From Xiphydria camelus (lineage: Eukaryota; Arthropoda; Insecta; Hymenoptera; Xiphydriidae): DNA of 64,000 nucleotides. Of this stretch, positions 39,201 to 50,744 are shown in pieces; within the stretch, counting starts at the first letter, position 1; each line of letters begins with the position of its first letter. The notes beneath the pieces are model-generated. The model worked only from the letters and a program-made list of their open reading frames with translations, did no database searches and was not told the DNA's origin. The stretch is from contig OY783201.1 of assembly GCA_963678675.1 (NCBI GenBank), positions 1,188,001-1,252,000 on the forward strand, read 5' to 3'. The position numbers were made by a program, and so were the translations under genes.

Positions 39201-41326
39201 CCATTATTATCGGTCATTCGAGGTGATGAGCCTGCGAGAAGATCCCCGCGCAACCGTAATCGCCGAACCTAGAAATAAGTTTCAAGCTCGAACACTCGAT
39301 TGCCCCCGCAGTGGCTGCATTTATCTTAATGAATTTCAGCGTGACTCGAACTTATTACTCGGGTATCTACTGCGGGCGAGTGTATAGCGTTACGTTCGTT
39401 AAACGAGCCGAGGGTATTGCAATGCGAGAAGCACTTCTCATCTGTATTACAACGCAGATATAAAGCCGGGGAAAAAATTCTTCTATTCGCGAATAAGCTT
39501 TTATTCGCTCGCCTATACTAAATTATGCGTTCGATGCAAATGAAATCAATTCCCACTGAGTTCCCGCATTTTTAAAGAAACTTAATTACTACTTTCTTTT
39601 GCTAAAGTGATATTTACTCCGACTAAAGATTTTGTTGTCGGCATACACAAAGCGCCTTCGCTCCGCGCATCGATCTATAACAAATCGATCCTCGTTTTCC
39701 GCCGTTGCCGAAGTCAATGTTCATTTTTCAAATCCGTATCATCAGTCGACCTTCGACCTCCTCGAGTGCCACGATATCGATCATCGATCCTCCGCCGAAC
39801 CCACGTCGCCTTTCGTTCGCCCGCGCCTTTTCTTTTTGGCCGACCAATCACGCTTACAGGTTCCCGAGCTCCCGAACTTCGCTCCGAACCGTGCACAGGA
39901 TCGCGCGGGTGGGAAAGAGGAGAAGACCGAGAGAGGCTGGCCAGTTGATTAGCGGATATCTTAATTACTGATTGGCCTCGCGGCCTAATTAAATCGTAAC
40001 TCAATCAGGCTCTTCGGCCGACCTGCCCCGCAGCGCGCCGCGCGCGGTTCACGAGTGCAGCGCTCGAACCGCGGGCGGGCCACGCATAATGCAACGTACA
40101 TCGATAGGATCCCGATCGTTCCTCCCCCGCGTCCCCCCGTATGCAATCGAGAGCCTCCCGCTCGACGTCTCCTTTTTGTTCCGCTCCACTTTCCTCTTCA
40201 TACGCCACAGCGCGGAGCGCAACCTTCGAGGGAGCTATATAAAACCTAATTATATAGTACCTACCGCCGTGTATCGAGTAATTGTAATGACTCCTCGGCT
40301 CGTAATCGCCTCTCCCCCCAGCCCGCGTGACAAATTCAACAGCGACGTGAGAAAACCGAGCGCTCCTCTCGCGCCGGTACGACGCCTCTGCAACTTCGCA
40401 TATAAATAGAGGTCCGTAGGAGGAGCGCGAATAGCGCGCAGGCCGAGGCCGACTGCGAATGATGCGAGTATGTATTTCGTCGCGTCGGCCGCGCAGCGTT
40501 TCTCCCGTCGCGCGACACGGGACCCCGAGGAATTATGTCATTACGCACAATCGAGGTCCGGTTTATAAATTATGAACCCCAGACGCGTCATCGAGATAAT
40601 ACAGAAAAATGGCTTCACCTCGGAAGCCCCACGCGCAAATGCGGACCAATGGGATGAAGTCGTATACGCGCGTACGCGCTGGTGTGGGGTCCGCGCGTTC
40701 TACCGGCGCGGCGGCGAGGGCACATGCGTTGGCAAGGATAACGAATCACCACCGAAGCGCGCTCCCGTCCTTCGTGGACTCGCACGCGCGCCCGAGAATT
40801 TTCGATGTCGGTGTCCCGTTGAAAACGCGCGCGAAATAACGGAGAGAAGTGAAAGAAGACGTCCGGTGTTTTGGCACCTTCGCTTTTTTCTCCGCGCGAC
40901 CGCTAAACCCTCTCGTCCACGTGTATCGCGTTGGAGATTCTTCGTCAAATCTCGCCTCGTCGTACGTATCCCTTAACTGATCGTACGCGCACCGTACACG
41001 GAAACATAATATAGGTACATACCTACCTACCTGCCGCGCCATTCATACGTGTGAAAAAGGAGCTTCAACGTTTATGTACGCGCACGGTTGTACGTTGTCC
41101 CGGGACGCCTATTCCTTACGCGCGCCTTCTGGCAGTGTACGGCGATAAGGAACGAGTTCTTTCGGAGCGAACAGAAGCGACGCCGCGCGGCCCTGTAGCG
41201 AGGATTGAAACACGTATACCGATGACGAGGGTGTGTATCAGCTTTCGCGTGTAACCTGCGGCCTCGTCCGATCAATCGTAGTAGATATATCCGTGCGTAG
41301 GAATAGCTACGATCGATGTCAAAATA

Positions 41327-41494
41327 ATGACGTTCGCTTCGACCGCGATTATCTCGTTATCCATTGACTTTTGCCCGATATCGGTATAAGACTTTTTTGT
41401 AGGTGGAAATGTAATCTTCAAAAAAGTATTGCACCAATTTCGGCAAAGAATGCTCGGTTAAGGAGATAATCGCGATCGAAGTGAACACCTATTT
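41327..41494. repeat. Palindromic MITE family B, copy 3
   Basis: The left arm GCTTCGACCGCGATTATCTC is mirrored by GAGATAATCGCGATCGAAG. The inner arms carry GACTTTTTTGTAGG and CAAAAAAGTATTGCACC. Same architecture as the copies near 12.5 and 33.9 kb. Confidence 0.7.
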
Positions 41495-42905
41495 CTGATA
41501 TCGACTCTTCGGTTCCGAGCCACTCGTACTACGACTTAATGCGTTATGGTCCATCGAATGGCGCTTAACGCCGGAATAAGTAGCAACTATCGACCACTCG
41601 ATAGTCCACCGGCAAGGTTCGGTGAGATTATAAGCGTGGCTATACCAATTCCGAATGGGCGAGAGAGGCACCAGCTTTTCCGACATCTCTGCGTCCTCGG
41701 GAGCGTCTTAATCGATGGGACCCACGCGGCTGCGCGGTAACTTTAACCTGCCTCCGGTGAGCGCGCGGATGTACATATACAACCGGTAAGCGCGCGAGGC
41801 GACACCGACCGTGTGGGTGTCCCAAATCCCGCGCCTATAAGGAATTTATGTCGGCTTACCCGATATGTCTTACTTACCAAAATATAATGTGTTCGCCCTT
41901 GTAAGACTGATTAATGCACTTTGCCTCGCGCTCTCTTGTTCCGCCGCTCTCTTCCCAACCGGCTGTAACCTATAACTATGGGTCCGCCCGTGCCGATCCG
42001 CGTGAGCGCGTACGTATCGGGTTTTCGAAACAATCGTCTTCGTTAAGAAGGTAGATGTATGTATACGAGGAACGATACGGGGGCCGATGTCCAAACGCTG
42101 ATAAAAAATCAGTGAGCACACGTCGACCGTATACCGGCCCTTTCTACTTGTGAAGAGGAGCCGGTTTGCGCAACTCGACGATCGTCCGTGGAATCCCACT
42201 TGTCTCTCTCCTGCTCGAATTGATAGTTTTGGTTCGAAACGCGGACAATCCTTACGAGTATAACATTTGTTTAAGGAGATTAATTAAACGGGTCACCCGA
42301 TCATTTAGCATTCCGACGATATTTTGATCGATGGGAAAATAACCTCCTCGCCGAGCAATTCTTCACGCGCGTCGATCGGCGCCCATCACCGTACGGGAAT
42401 ATTTTCTTCGAGTAGAAAGTTTCTCATCGAATCAAACTGGCAGCGTTCATTAATCTCTGCGCCGTCGTTCGGAAACAGGTATTCTCTCGAACTCTGTACG
42501 ATGGGACGATACGGCGTCGATACCGCGCGCTCGATCGAGTCGTTCCCGAGAGAAGATCGATTTCGGCTCGGAACCATTTCCGTGCACGGTAGCGGGAAAG
42601 GAATCGCGTCCGCGTGGACGAGAGGTCGGATCTCTTGACGAATCGTCGACGCTGCGACCGGCGGGAGACTTATTAACGGGGCCTGTATTTCGGTGTTCAG
42701 AGCGTGTAAAATGCGTACAACACCCGACGCGCGGCGCGCATACTTATCCACGCGGACGCTGGAATTACGCCGAGGTGGAAGCCGCGGTCGAGATCGTACG
42801 CGCGCGCTCGACGACGCGCACCGTAAGATACTTATCGTAATTCCTGCCTCCGGTGTACCGAACGAAACGTCCGAACGTATTTCGGGACGCGCTCCCTCGT
42901 CGGCT

Positions 42906-44251
42906 CTACTCGGGCTTGTCGAGAATCGGCTTTCGGGCTTCGTAGATCGCGCGACAAAATCTCTCGTAGTCAGCTCCTGCTCCTCGGCGGTGTACCTACA
43001 GGTGACGAATGTAGGACTGCACGCCGTTTCTTCCTACGACGCGGGGCGGAGCGACACGAAGACGTCCTTCTCGAGACCGTGTCCGCAGCCCTGCGGAGCG
43101 AACGATTCTCCCCGTCGAAAATTGCGCGGTCGGTGAAATGCGGAAAATCGAATTTTCCCCACCTTGACGAAAGTGGACACGCCGAGGCAGACGCAGGTGT
43201 TGCGAACGACGGCGTCGACGAGCACGCCGGCGCAAATGCCGAGCCCTTCCTTCCGGTGAGATCGTCGTTGCTCTTCGGCATTTTCTCGTGCAGCTCGCTC
43301 CACCCTTCGGGATCGTCCTTCGTGTCGATTTCCTCGTTGACGCGTCCTTCAGCTCCGTTCCCATTACGGAGACCGCCGATCGAACGGGCACTGAAAAGAA
43401 CGACGCTGTAATCGTATAATCGACGTCTGTCCCTTGATCGGGACGCAGCAGAGGTAGAGCGTCGATTCCGATCCGCTTTCCCGGGAAGATCCGTACGCGG
43501 CTCTTCGCGATCGACGATGCGTACTAACGTCGTTATTCGTTACCCGAGGTGGGTCCGTTCTCGCCTACGATCAACGCCCGTATCGAGTTCGCCGACAGGC
43601 CGAGTTTCTGAGCGACGAAATACTGAAACCGACAGCTGTCCGGAAAGGTTTCGACGCCGATGACGCGGTTGGGTGGAAAGCCCGACAGCTTCATCGCCGC
43701 GTAGGACAGGATATCCACTGGAAAGCGCGCGATGAAAGGGGGTGAGCTCCGGTCCCTGGCCAAACTGTAATCTGAATTCCCGTAAACGTTTAATTCCTAT
43801 CAAAGAATTCTTTTCGCGCGTACCACACGAAAACAAATATTGATGTTGGATTTACAAAGTCAAAATTGTATAGATGTATTCTTATAAATGCAACTAAACT
43901 CTGTATGTACAATTGATTACTCGATACACGTATCAACTGTATCCAACTCTGCTGCGAATTTTACATTTTCCTGGTAGACTTTATATTATTCCGCCGTTTG
44001 ACTTAACATCGCGCACGCGGCGCCTATCATGCACTGAGCGAAGGCTGTGTTACAATTTACAGCAATCGGTGTACTGTTTACATTCAGTCTTTTTTCCGTG
44101 CACCCGCGCGACCTCAATTGCGCGTCACCTTTCGCCCCCGACGATCTTCGGATTGCCGAGGAAGGCAGAACCGCGTATCTCATGTCCTCCGCCTCTCCCT
44201 TGGCCAGCTCTTCGCTCGCATCCGCGAAGACCTCGCCTCGGAGGCGAGGCG
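42906..44251 (-). pseudogene. Decayed LDH-like paralogue (copy 3), His195 to Asn, exons missing
   Basis: LDH-like blocks appear in order on the minus strand: 44129-44251 (RLASE, then VFADASEELAKGEAEDM and FLGNPKIVGG in shifted frames), 43544-43717 (an intact 174-nt exon, VDILSYAAMKLSGFPPNRVIG to GENGPTS), 43163-43390 (VPVRSAVSVMGTELKD, DTKDDPEGWSELHEK, GLGICAGVLVDAVVRNT in three frames) and 42906-43090 (HGLEKDVFVSL, VVGRNGVQSYIRHL, YTAEEQEL, RFCRAIYEARKPILDKPE in alternating frames). At least six frameshifts are needed. The exon with the GxGxxG and the exon with the substrate loop Gln/Arg were not found between or upstream of these blocks. In the intact exon, catalytic GEHGD reads GENGP, so the active-site His is Asn; Asp168 and Arg171 equivalents remain (PDSCR). 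It cannot encode a working dehydrogenase as it stands. Confidence 0.82.
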
Positions 44252-45575
44252 CTGCGGAATGAGGGAACCGATCAGCGATTAATAGCCCAGCGGCGCTCGC
44301 GAGCGAAGGCGCGCGGTTATTAGGAACGCGCCACCGTCTATCGCGCGTCTTACGCAATTTGCATCGCACACGTGCGCGCATTAACGAGTCGCCGGTTCAA
44401 CATTCTCCCGCAATTTATAGCCGACGGACGACGGGTAACGCGCGGCAGGAAAGCGAATGCCGGGCGAGCGACGCGCGGAGATATACGACGCCGAGGACGA
44501 TTCTTTCTTCGAGTACGATATTCCTCAAAGAGACTCGGGCCCGCGTGTCGCGGCGTTTCTCGAAACGCCTCGCGACGCGTCGATCGCGCCCCGGACCAGC
44601 CCCGTTCTCCCGCGATGACTCATTCTTGAGTAATTACACGTTCGAAACGAGACGAGCCGGCGCGCTCAACGCCCGGGTCTCGACTTCGTGTGTTTTGCGC
44701 GTTTTCGGCGGGAAAAACCCCGCGCGCAAGCGGGGAGTCCATCATTCATTGTGGAATCACGAACGAGCGCGCGGAGTGATTCAGTAGCTCGACGCATAAA
44801 ATGTCGCGTTTTTTCCCACGGACTCCTTCGGTGTTGCGGGCTGCGCGCCCCGCACAGCGCGCGAAGGATTCGTTTTCTCCGAAGGTCCACATCCCCCCCG
44901 CGGTCCTCGATGTCGGGCGGCGAGAGACGGGGTGTCGGTGTAATTATTCCAGCACGCGTGCCGGCGAGGGAAGGCTCGCTCACCCGCGGTGTGGCGAGAA
45001 ATGCCGATTTTTCCTGGACGAACTCCTTTCGTGCTGCAGGTCGCCGTAAGGGTGTTGGAACTCGTATGATCGCTCGGGGCGGAGCTGGCTTTGTCGGACG
45101 TCTCGTTGCGGCGGCCACCGGTCACGTGCTCTCGCCTCTTCTAATGTATACGACTTCATTATGCCGGCTCCAGCTACGCGCGTTGCATTCGAGTTGATGA
45201 GCTTCTCGCGCGACGTCCGGGTTGACGGGTGCTTCTCTCCGTGCGTGGCGGAAGTAGAGCTCGATTAGTAGCGTCCATTCGCCACGGTCGATCCCGCGAG
45301 GCGATGTGTTTGCTTCGCACCGTACCGAGAAAGTGACCGGGGATGGACGAGAAATTTTTTTTAATGGCCCTCGCGCTCGCCACACGATCACGGGAGCCCA
45401 TCCGTCAACGGGATTCACTTGCTCAGCCCGACCGTCGGATTTCCTCGACCTGTTTCTTCTTTCGCTGTTAACGATCTTTGACGTTGGGAAACTCGAGAAA
45501 GGTTCGGGGATCTTCGGGAGCGTTTCACTGCTGCCGCGTTATCAAATTTCGCCTCGTCTTCGACTTCGAATGTAA
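44252..45575. other. Intergenic region, nothing recognised
   Basis: This is very CpG-rich DNA with overlapping open frames on both strands (up to 169 codons at 44688-45197). None resembles an LDH N-terminus or another family. The first exons of the adjacent LDH-like pseudogene would be expected here on the minus strand but were not found. Confidence 0.5.
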
Positions 45576-46940
45576 TTACAGCAACGGCAGCAGATCGAAA
45601 AAGTCGGTTCGTCGGCGGCAAACGGACCGCGAGGAGCAGTCGTTCGCTTTTACGAATCTACCGTTGAACTCCCTCTCCGATTGTGGCGAGGAGTATGGGG
45701 GATCGTCGAACGCGGTCAGCCTTCTCCTCGTGCTGTTAGAATTGGGCGGGTACGAGGGGCACGGTACGCGCAGAGGCGGAAGACAAATTGGGCATGACGA
45801 ACAGGGAGGAGCGGAGCGACAAATCTTGCATTCCGGTGGAGAGGAGCAGCAAGGAACGACGGAAGGGCAGCGACGGAAGCGCGACAGCGAGAGGCATCCG
45901 AGCTCCGTCGGTTCGCGACTGGTCGAGGAGTAGCCGGTCGTCCTCGAATTGGGCGAAGGAGCTCGACATGGTCGAGGGCAGACCACGCAAGGAGATACGG
46001 TTGAAGCGGTTCTGCATCGTGGTTTGCAACTGGTCTCGCAAGGTAGCACGGGACAGGCTGGTCTGCACCGAGTCTCGCAACTGGTCTCACAAGGTAGCAC
46101 GGGACAGGCTGGTCTGCACCGAGTCTCGCAACTGGTCTCGCAAGGTAGCACGGGACAGGCTGGTCTGCACCGAGTCTCGCAACTGGTCTCGCAAGGTAGC
46201 ACGGGACAGGCTGGTCTGCACCGAGTCTCGCAACTGGTCTCGCAAGGTAGTACGGGACAGGCTGGTCTGCACCGAGTCTCGCAACTGGTCTCGCAAGGTA
46301 GTACGGGACAGGCTGGTCCGCATCGAGTCTCGCAACTGGTCTCGCAAGGTATCACGGGACGGGCCGTACCGCATCGAGGTTTACAGTTTATCTCGCGAGT
46401 TAATCTTGGACAGGCTGGCTCGCATCGACGCTCACATGTGGTCTCGCAAGGCAAAATGGGACAGGCCGGTCTACACGAGAGTCGAGGGGGGGTGATTCCG
46501 CGAGCCGACGTCGATGTATCGGGCTTCTTCGAGCAAAACGATCGACAGATCTTCGCGCGCGAAGGACACTTCGCCGCCGGGCACAGAGAAATCTCGTTGA
46601 GGTTTAACGAATGTCCTCTCGACGATAACCCGACGTCCCTGCGAGACAGATATCGTCGGAGACTCGCTCCGGCGGAAGCTGGAGGTATCGCCGAAGCCGT
46701 GCGCGTCACCAATGGGTGACAGGATGCGGAACAGGGCGCGAGGCGATATATCGTGCAGGTTTGGCAGGGCGGTGCGAGAGTACAGACGGAGCGACGTATG
46801 CAGGGGTTGCTGAAGATTTTTGCGGGGCATGGCGATCTGCGAGGCGAGCAAAGTGGCGAGGGTTGTTCGTATCTTTCTATGATGGCGTTGATGCGGTCCG
46901 CGAGGGTCCGATACGGCAAGGCGCAACGGCAGAGATCCAT
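45576..46940 (-). CDS. Cysteine-rich protein with 17-residue tandem repeats (454 aa, intronless)
   Basis: Family not recognised. The first ATG in frame is at 46940, in a good context (AAGATGG); the frame is open upstream but without ATG. The N-terminus MDLCRCALPYRTLADRINAI is followed by Cys/Pro/Ser-rich sequence. A block of 17-residue repeats follows with pattern C-E-T-S-C-E-T-R-C-R-P-A-C-P-V-L-P, six nearly identical copies and several diverged flanking ones. The tail is rich in Cys, Pro, Ser and Arg. No signal peptide or membrane segment is evident. C-x3-C-x3-C arrays occur in structural proteins such as sperm-tail and outer-dense-fibre-like proteins, which is only an analogy. A TTTATAA element lies at about 47066-47072. 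The antisense strand is also open for 256 codons, as any repeat with a period divisible by three can be, so strand and coding status are not certain. Confidence 0.5.
   Translation of the reverse strand: MDLCRCALPYRTLADRINAIIERYEQPSPLCSPRRSPCPAKIFSNPCIRRSVCTLAPPCQTCTIYRLAPCSASCHPLVTRTASAIPPASAGASLRRYLSRRDVGLSSRGHSLNLNEISLCPAAKCPSRAKICRSFCSKKPDTSTSARGITPPRLSCRPACPILPCETTCERRCEPACPRLTREINCKPRCGTARPVIPCETSCETRCGPACPVLPCETSCETRCRPACPVLPCETSCETRCRPACPVLPCETSCETRCRPACPVLPCETSCETRCRPACPVLPCETSCETRCRPACPVLPCETSCKPRCRTASTVSPCVVCPRPCRAPSPNSRTTGYSSTSREPTELGCLSLSRFRRCPSVVPCCSSPPECKICRSAPPCSSCPICLPPLRVPCPSYPPNSNSTRRRLTAFDDPPYSSPQSEREFNGRFVKANDCSSRSVCRRRTDFFDLLPLL
45979..46487. repeat. 51-bp minisatellite inside the Cys-rich ORF
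   Basis: About ten tandem units of 51 bp. Six are nearly identical (46030-46335, boundaries at 46081, 46132, 46183, 46234 and 46285) and the flanking units are diverged. Differences between the central units are mostly single transitions that are silent in the minus-strand frame. The sharp homogeneity of the centre points to recent expansion or gene conversion. Confidence 0.95.
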
Positions 46941-49015
46941 CTTCCCCTTACGGGCCTTTTTTCGGTTTACTCGCTCGCTGCATCTTCGTCGCGGTAGTTG
47001 TCCCGAGTGCACGGTAATTTTGAACTATCCCGTTAACCTAAAAGGGCAACCCCGCTGCATCGCGGTTATAAAGCTGTAGCTGTCAACTTCATCGCCGTCG
47101 CGAATTTCTTTGTTCCGACGACGAGGGCACCTCGCGCCGCGCGCGGAAGGCGCTTCGAGGGTCTAGGTTTTTCCGGCTTCGAGGTCAATTTTATCTCCCC
47201 CATAAATCTCCTTTCATCGGTCATTCCGAATAGCAGGCAGTTATGATGGGATTGTAAACAAAATTGGCCTCGGGACAATTTCGAGGAACGTTTCATTTTT
47301 TTTCGGAAAAGGCGGACGCGCCCCACCTGTCGCTCGGCCAAATTAATTTTTCGGGCACTCCGGCCCGCGTCTTTCGCGCGACCAGACGATTCCAATCTGT
47401 CGGAATATCCGCAGGCCAGTCGACAGAGTCGACGATAGCCGAGCAAGGTTATTAAATAATTCCTACGTTCGTAAGAACCACGCAGTAACTCGTCGACGAT
47501 CCTGACAGTTGGTCGACGGTTGCCCCTGCCCCCGTAGTCGTCGTCGTGTCATTAGTATCGCGTTACGCTGATGAAACGTTTCACGAGGCCTACAAACCAC
47601 TGACTACAGACCATGGACTGGAAGCGGCACCCTCGCCGCCTACATCCGTCCCGCTTGTTTATTTTGCGAACGACTTGTGGAAACCAAACCTCGAATTAAG
47701 CCCATTTACCCGAGAGGCTCGTTCCGCGCAAGCAGACGAACGAAACCGCGCGTCTTTTGTGTTCCACGATCGGGAGTACGAGAGCTTCGACGCCAAGGAC
47801 GCGAGGCGCTCGCGCTCCGAGAGCCCCGCGTATGGATTTCAGGCCCTCTCGTTGGTGACTAACATAAATCAGCGGTGAGCGAAGCTGCGGGGGCGTTCGG
47901 TCGACGTGTAAATGCCCGCCTTGCGATCCGATAGCGGTCCAAGGGAAGCTTGTTTCTTGCCTCATTCCCTCTCCGCCCCTTTCGCCTTCGCCCCTTCCCC
48001 CCGGACCGATTCCCTCTTCTCCTCGACTTTCGTGAACCATTTGCATAATAGTCTTTTCGATTCGTACGCCCTAACGAGGTTACATTCAAGATCGGTCTCT
48101 TTTCACCAACGGCGGTCGAGGCTTCGTTCCTTTGTGCGCTCTCGTCACGATGGAAATATCGTTAGACTTCACCGTCGGCACGCGAGACTCGCGTCACGCT
48201 TTCGTTATAGGATATCTTTTGCTTCTCGCGGGGAAGGACTACCGCGTAGCTGAATAAAGGGGTGTCGTACGCACGAGAGGTGCGGATAAGATCGAGAAAA
48301 TTAGTTCCGAGAAGTCACAGAACGATCGTCATTGGGTCTGCTCCGGACGTGCTGAGAGTTTCTCTGACTTAATTAGAGAGCAGGTTGGATCTCGGTATAC
48401 CGATCTTTAGCGACGATTCGGTAGTCGAAAGGGATTGACCATGCGGTGGATATAAAGGACGGATGATTAGGTTGAGACGGGTTATCGGGTTATACGATTC
48501 AACTCGAAGAAATCTACCTTGCACGGTATGGTGATAACGATGGAAACGCCGGTACAGCCGCTCACAACTATCGCGACCTTGACACGACGGGAACCCGATC
48601 CGCATGTTTAGTCAGCTGTAGAAATGTGACGGTGTTTCCCGGAGGCTCGTTCTTTTTTCCAGATTTGTTCGTGTTCTGGATCTCGATGGAATTTCCAGGA
48701 TCACGTAACGCCGTATCAATTCGAAGGCATGATCGAAGCTCGGAATTTACGCGACTTCCTGGAAATTTAACTTCTGCTCGGACACTTTATCGATGGATCG
48801 AAATTGATGGAAAGAAAAGCGAGTCGATCGCTTTCAGGGATGTTCGATGAGGATCAGAGTGGTTGTAAATTGTATCGAATTTCTCTTATAGATATATTTT
48901 TTCTTAATGACTTTTGGTACAATTTAATTTCTTTTTATTTAAATTTACATAAAATTTTATTCGTATTATTTCTAACGGATCCGTTAAATCGATTTACGGG
49001 AACGAATTGCGTCAA
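46941..49015. other. Intergenic region, nothing recognised
   Basis: It separates the Cys-rich ORF from the second decayed LDH-like copy. It may contain the Cys-rich ORF's promoter (TTTATAA on minus near 47066). Frames such as 47546-47878 on plus show no family features. Confidence 0.5.
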
Positions 49016-50007
49016 TTATTCCTCGACGTCGTCCCTCGGTTCCTTCAAGATACCGCATTCCCTGAACGCGCTGCGAATGTTGTTGGCGCACTGCTGCACG
49101 GCCAGCTTCTCGGCGTCCGTCAATTTCTGTCGGACCGTGTAGCGCACACCCTCTCTACCCAGCACACACGGCACCGACATGTACCACGTCCTTGTCCATC
49201 CCGTGAGAGCAACTCTGAAAACAGTTTTATCTCGATTCTCCAGTCGCGCCTCACGCCACTCGGGGTCTCGACGTTGGCGCGCGGATGCGACGGCACGACG
49301 AGTTCTTTGCCGCTGGAAGAAGAAAACCGCTCACGTGAATGTAGGTCGAGGCCGGAAGTACTACTTTGGTATTCCTCACAATGGCGTCCGACATTTCCGC
49401 CGCGCAGAAGCCTTGACCGCGACAGTTCGGCATCTTGTCGCCCTTCTTCTTGTTGAGCTTGCTGTCGCTAGAAGTATAAAATCGATTTTTTTTGTTATTT
49501 TAAATATCGAATGGTGTTGAAAAAAAATGGTCGAATGGTTGGTTGGCTTCGTATAACCATTCGTTGACGCGTGTAGCGACTTCCTCCCACTTTTCGGGGT
49601 CGTCTTTGTCAGCTGTTCTTGACATCGCGCAGCTTCATCCCCGCCACGTTGACGCTGGACCAAACCGAGACTGCGGTAGAAAGACAATGAAGAAAAAAAG
49701 TATAAATTTGTTCCTTCGCGAAATAATAAATAAAGTTCAAGCGATAAGTACCAAAAGTGTCGCTCTGATAGCCGATGCTCATGCAGCTTACAGTGCAGTG
49801 TTGGCCAGGCCCAACTTTTGTCCCACATAATATTGAAATCCGACGCTGCCGATGAGAGTGCCAGTACCGAGGATGCAACTTGACAGGAATTTCGAGAGCT
49901 TCCAGGTGATGTAGGGCGGAAGGAGTGACGACCAAGAGGGACAGCCCGGCAGGCAAACTCGGCGATCGCGGGCACGACCTTCCCGAAGAACTCCAGATTG
50001 TGTTTAA

Positions 50008-50089
50008 CCCCTTCGCTGCTGCAGACGTACATACACGCCTAGAACAGCTTGGACAGAGACGTATTTATACGTCTGGAGCAGCGAAAGGG
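50008..50089. mobile_element. piggyBac-type MITE (82 bp) with TTAA target duplication
   Basis: The element has 22 bp inverted termini with two mismatches: CCCCTTCGCTGCTGCAGACG on the left, and the right end read in reverse is CCCTTTCGCTGCTCCAGACG. It is flanked on both sides by TTAA (50004-50007 and 50090-50093), the hallmark of piggyBac-family insertion. It lies within exon 3 of the LDH-like copy. Dropping the element with one TTAA rejoins the LDH-like reading frame exactly (EEPNV to KHNLEFF). Confidence 0.9.
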
Positions 50090-50721
50090 TTAACGTTCGG
50101 CTCTTCATCCGATTTCGCCTCGCACACGGCTATCATCACCACCGCCGTCTCCTTGACCGGGCCGATATCTGTACGAGTTAAAAATCCGAGAAATTGTAAA
50201 AAAGGAAGATGAGGAGAGATAATCGCGACCGAAACGAGCACGTCCGTGACGTGATGACATTCATCGTCGTCGCTCCGGGGGGTACACAGATATATATCTG
50301 TGCGGTACCCGAGTGAAAATGAGAAGATTCAGGTAAAAAGCCCTTATCAGGTCTTCTCGGAACGCTCCCCTCGAACGAACCTCTATATTTTCGAGAAAAA
50401 GGGGCAACCACTCGGAATATATACGAACGTGACACCGGCACAAGGAGTACGTGGACCGCTTCTCGTTCTCTCTTCACATCCTTCTCCGCCTTTCCCGCGT
50501 TACTTCGTACGTGTCCCCGATGGAGACGCACGGAGCGAAGGATCGCGCGCGATCTCCGCCGCGCGGCGGTGGCGGCCGTTCGCAACCGCAACCCCGACGC
50601 AGATCGTCGCGGGCGATCCGCAGCCCGATAAATAAATACGTGAAATTTACGAGCCTGCGAAGGAAAACAACAGGAACGGTCGGACGGTTCGTGCAGGCAT
50701 GCGGTGCTGCCGCTGAAAGAA

Positions 50722-50744
50722 AGAGAGAGAGAGAGAGAGAGAGA
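50722..50744. repeat. (GA)n microsatellite
   Basis: About 22 bases of GA in the intron between exons 2 and 3 of the second decayed LDH-like copy. Confidence 0.9.

Larger units (their letters stand above)
34900..42905. other. Intergenic region, no gene recognised
   Basis: This 8 kb stretch lies between the Ldh promoter and the first decayed LDH-like copy. It contains MITE family C (36080-36295) and palindromic repeat B (41327-41494). Frames of 60-163 codons, including 36671-37162 on plus, show no family signature, consistent splice structure or repeated support. No missing 5' exons of the LDH-like pseudogene were seen here. Confidence 0.5.

Noticed and set aside
44688..45197. 169-codon plus frame with a GGAGFVG stretch resembling a nucleotide-binding loop
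   Set aside because: Wrong strand for the LDH array, no flanking LDH-like residues, and overlapping frames on the other strand are just as long.
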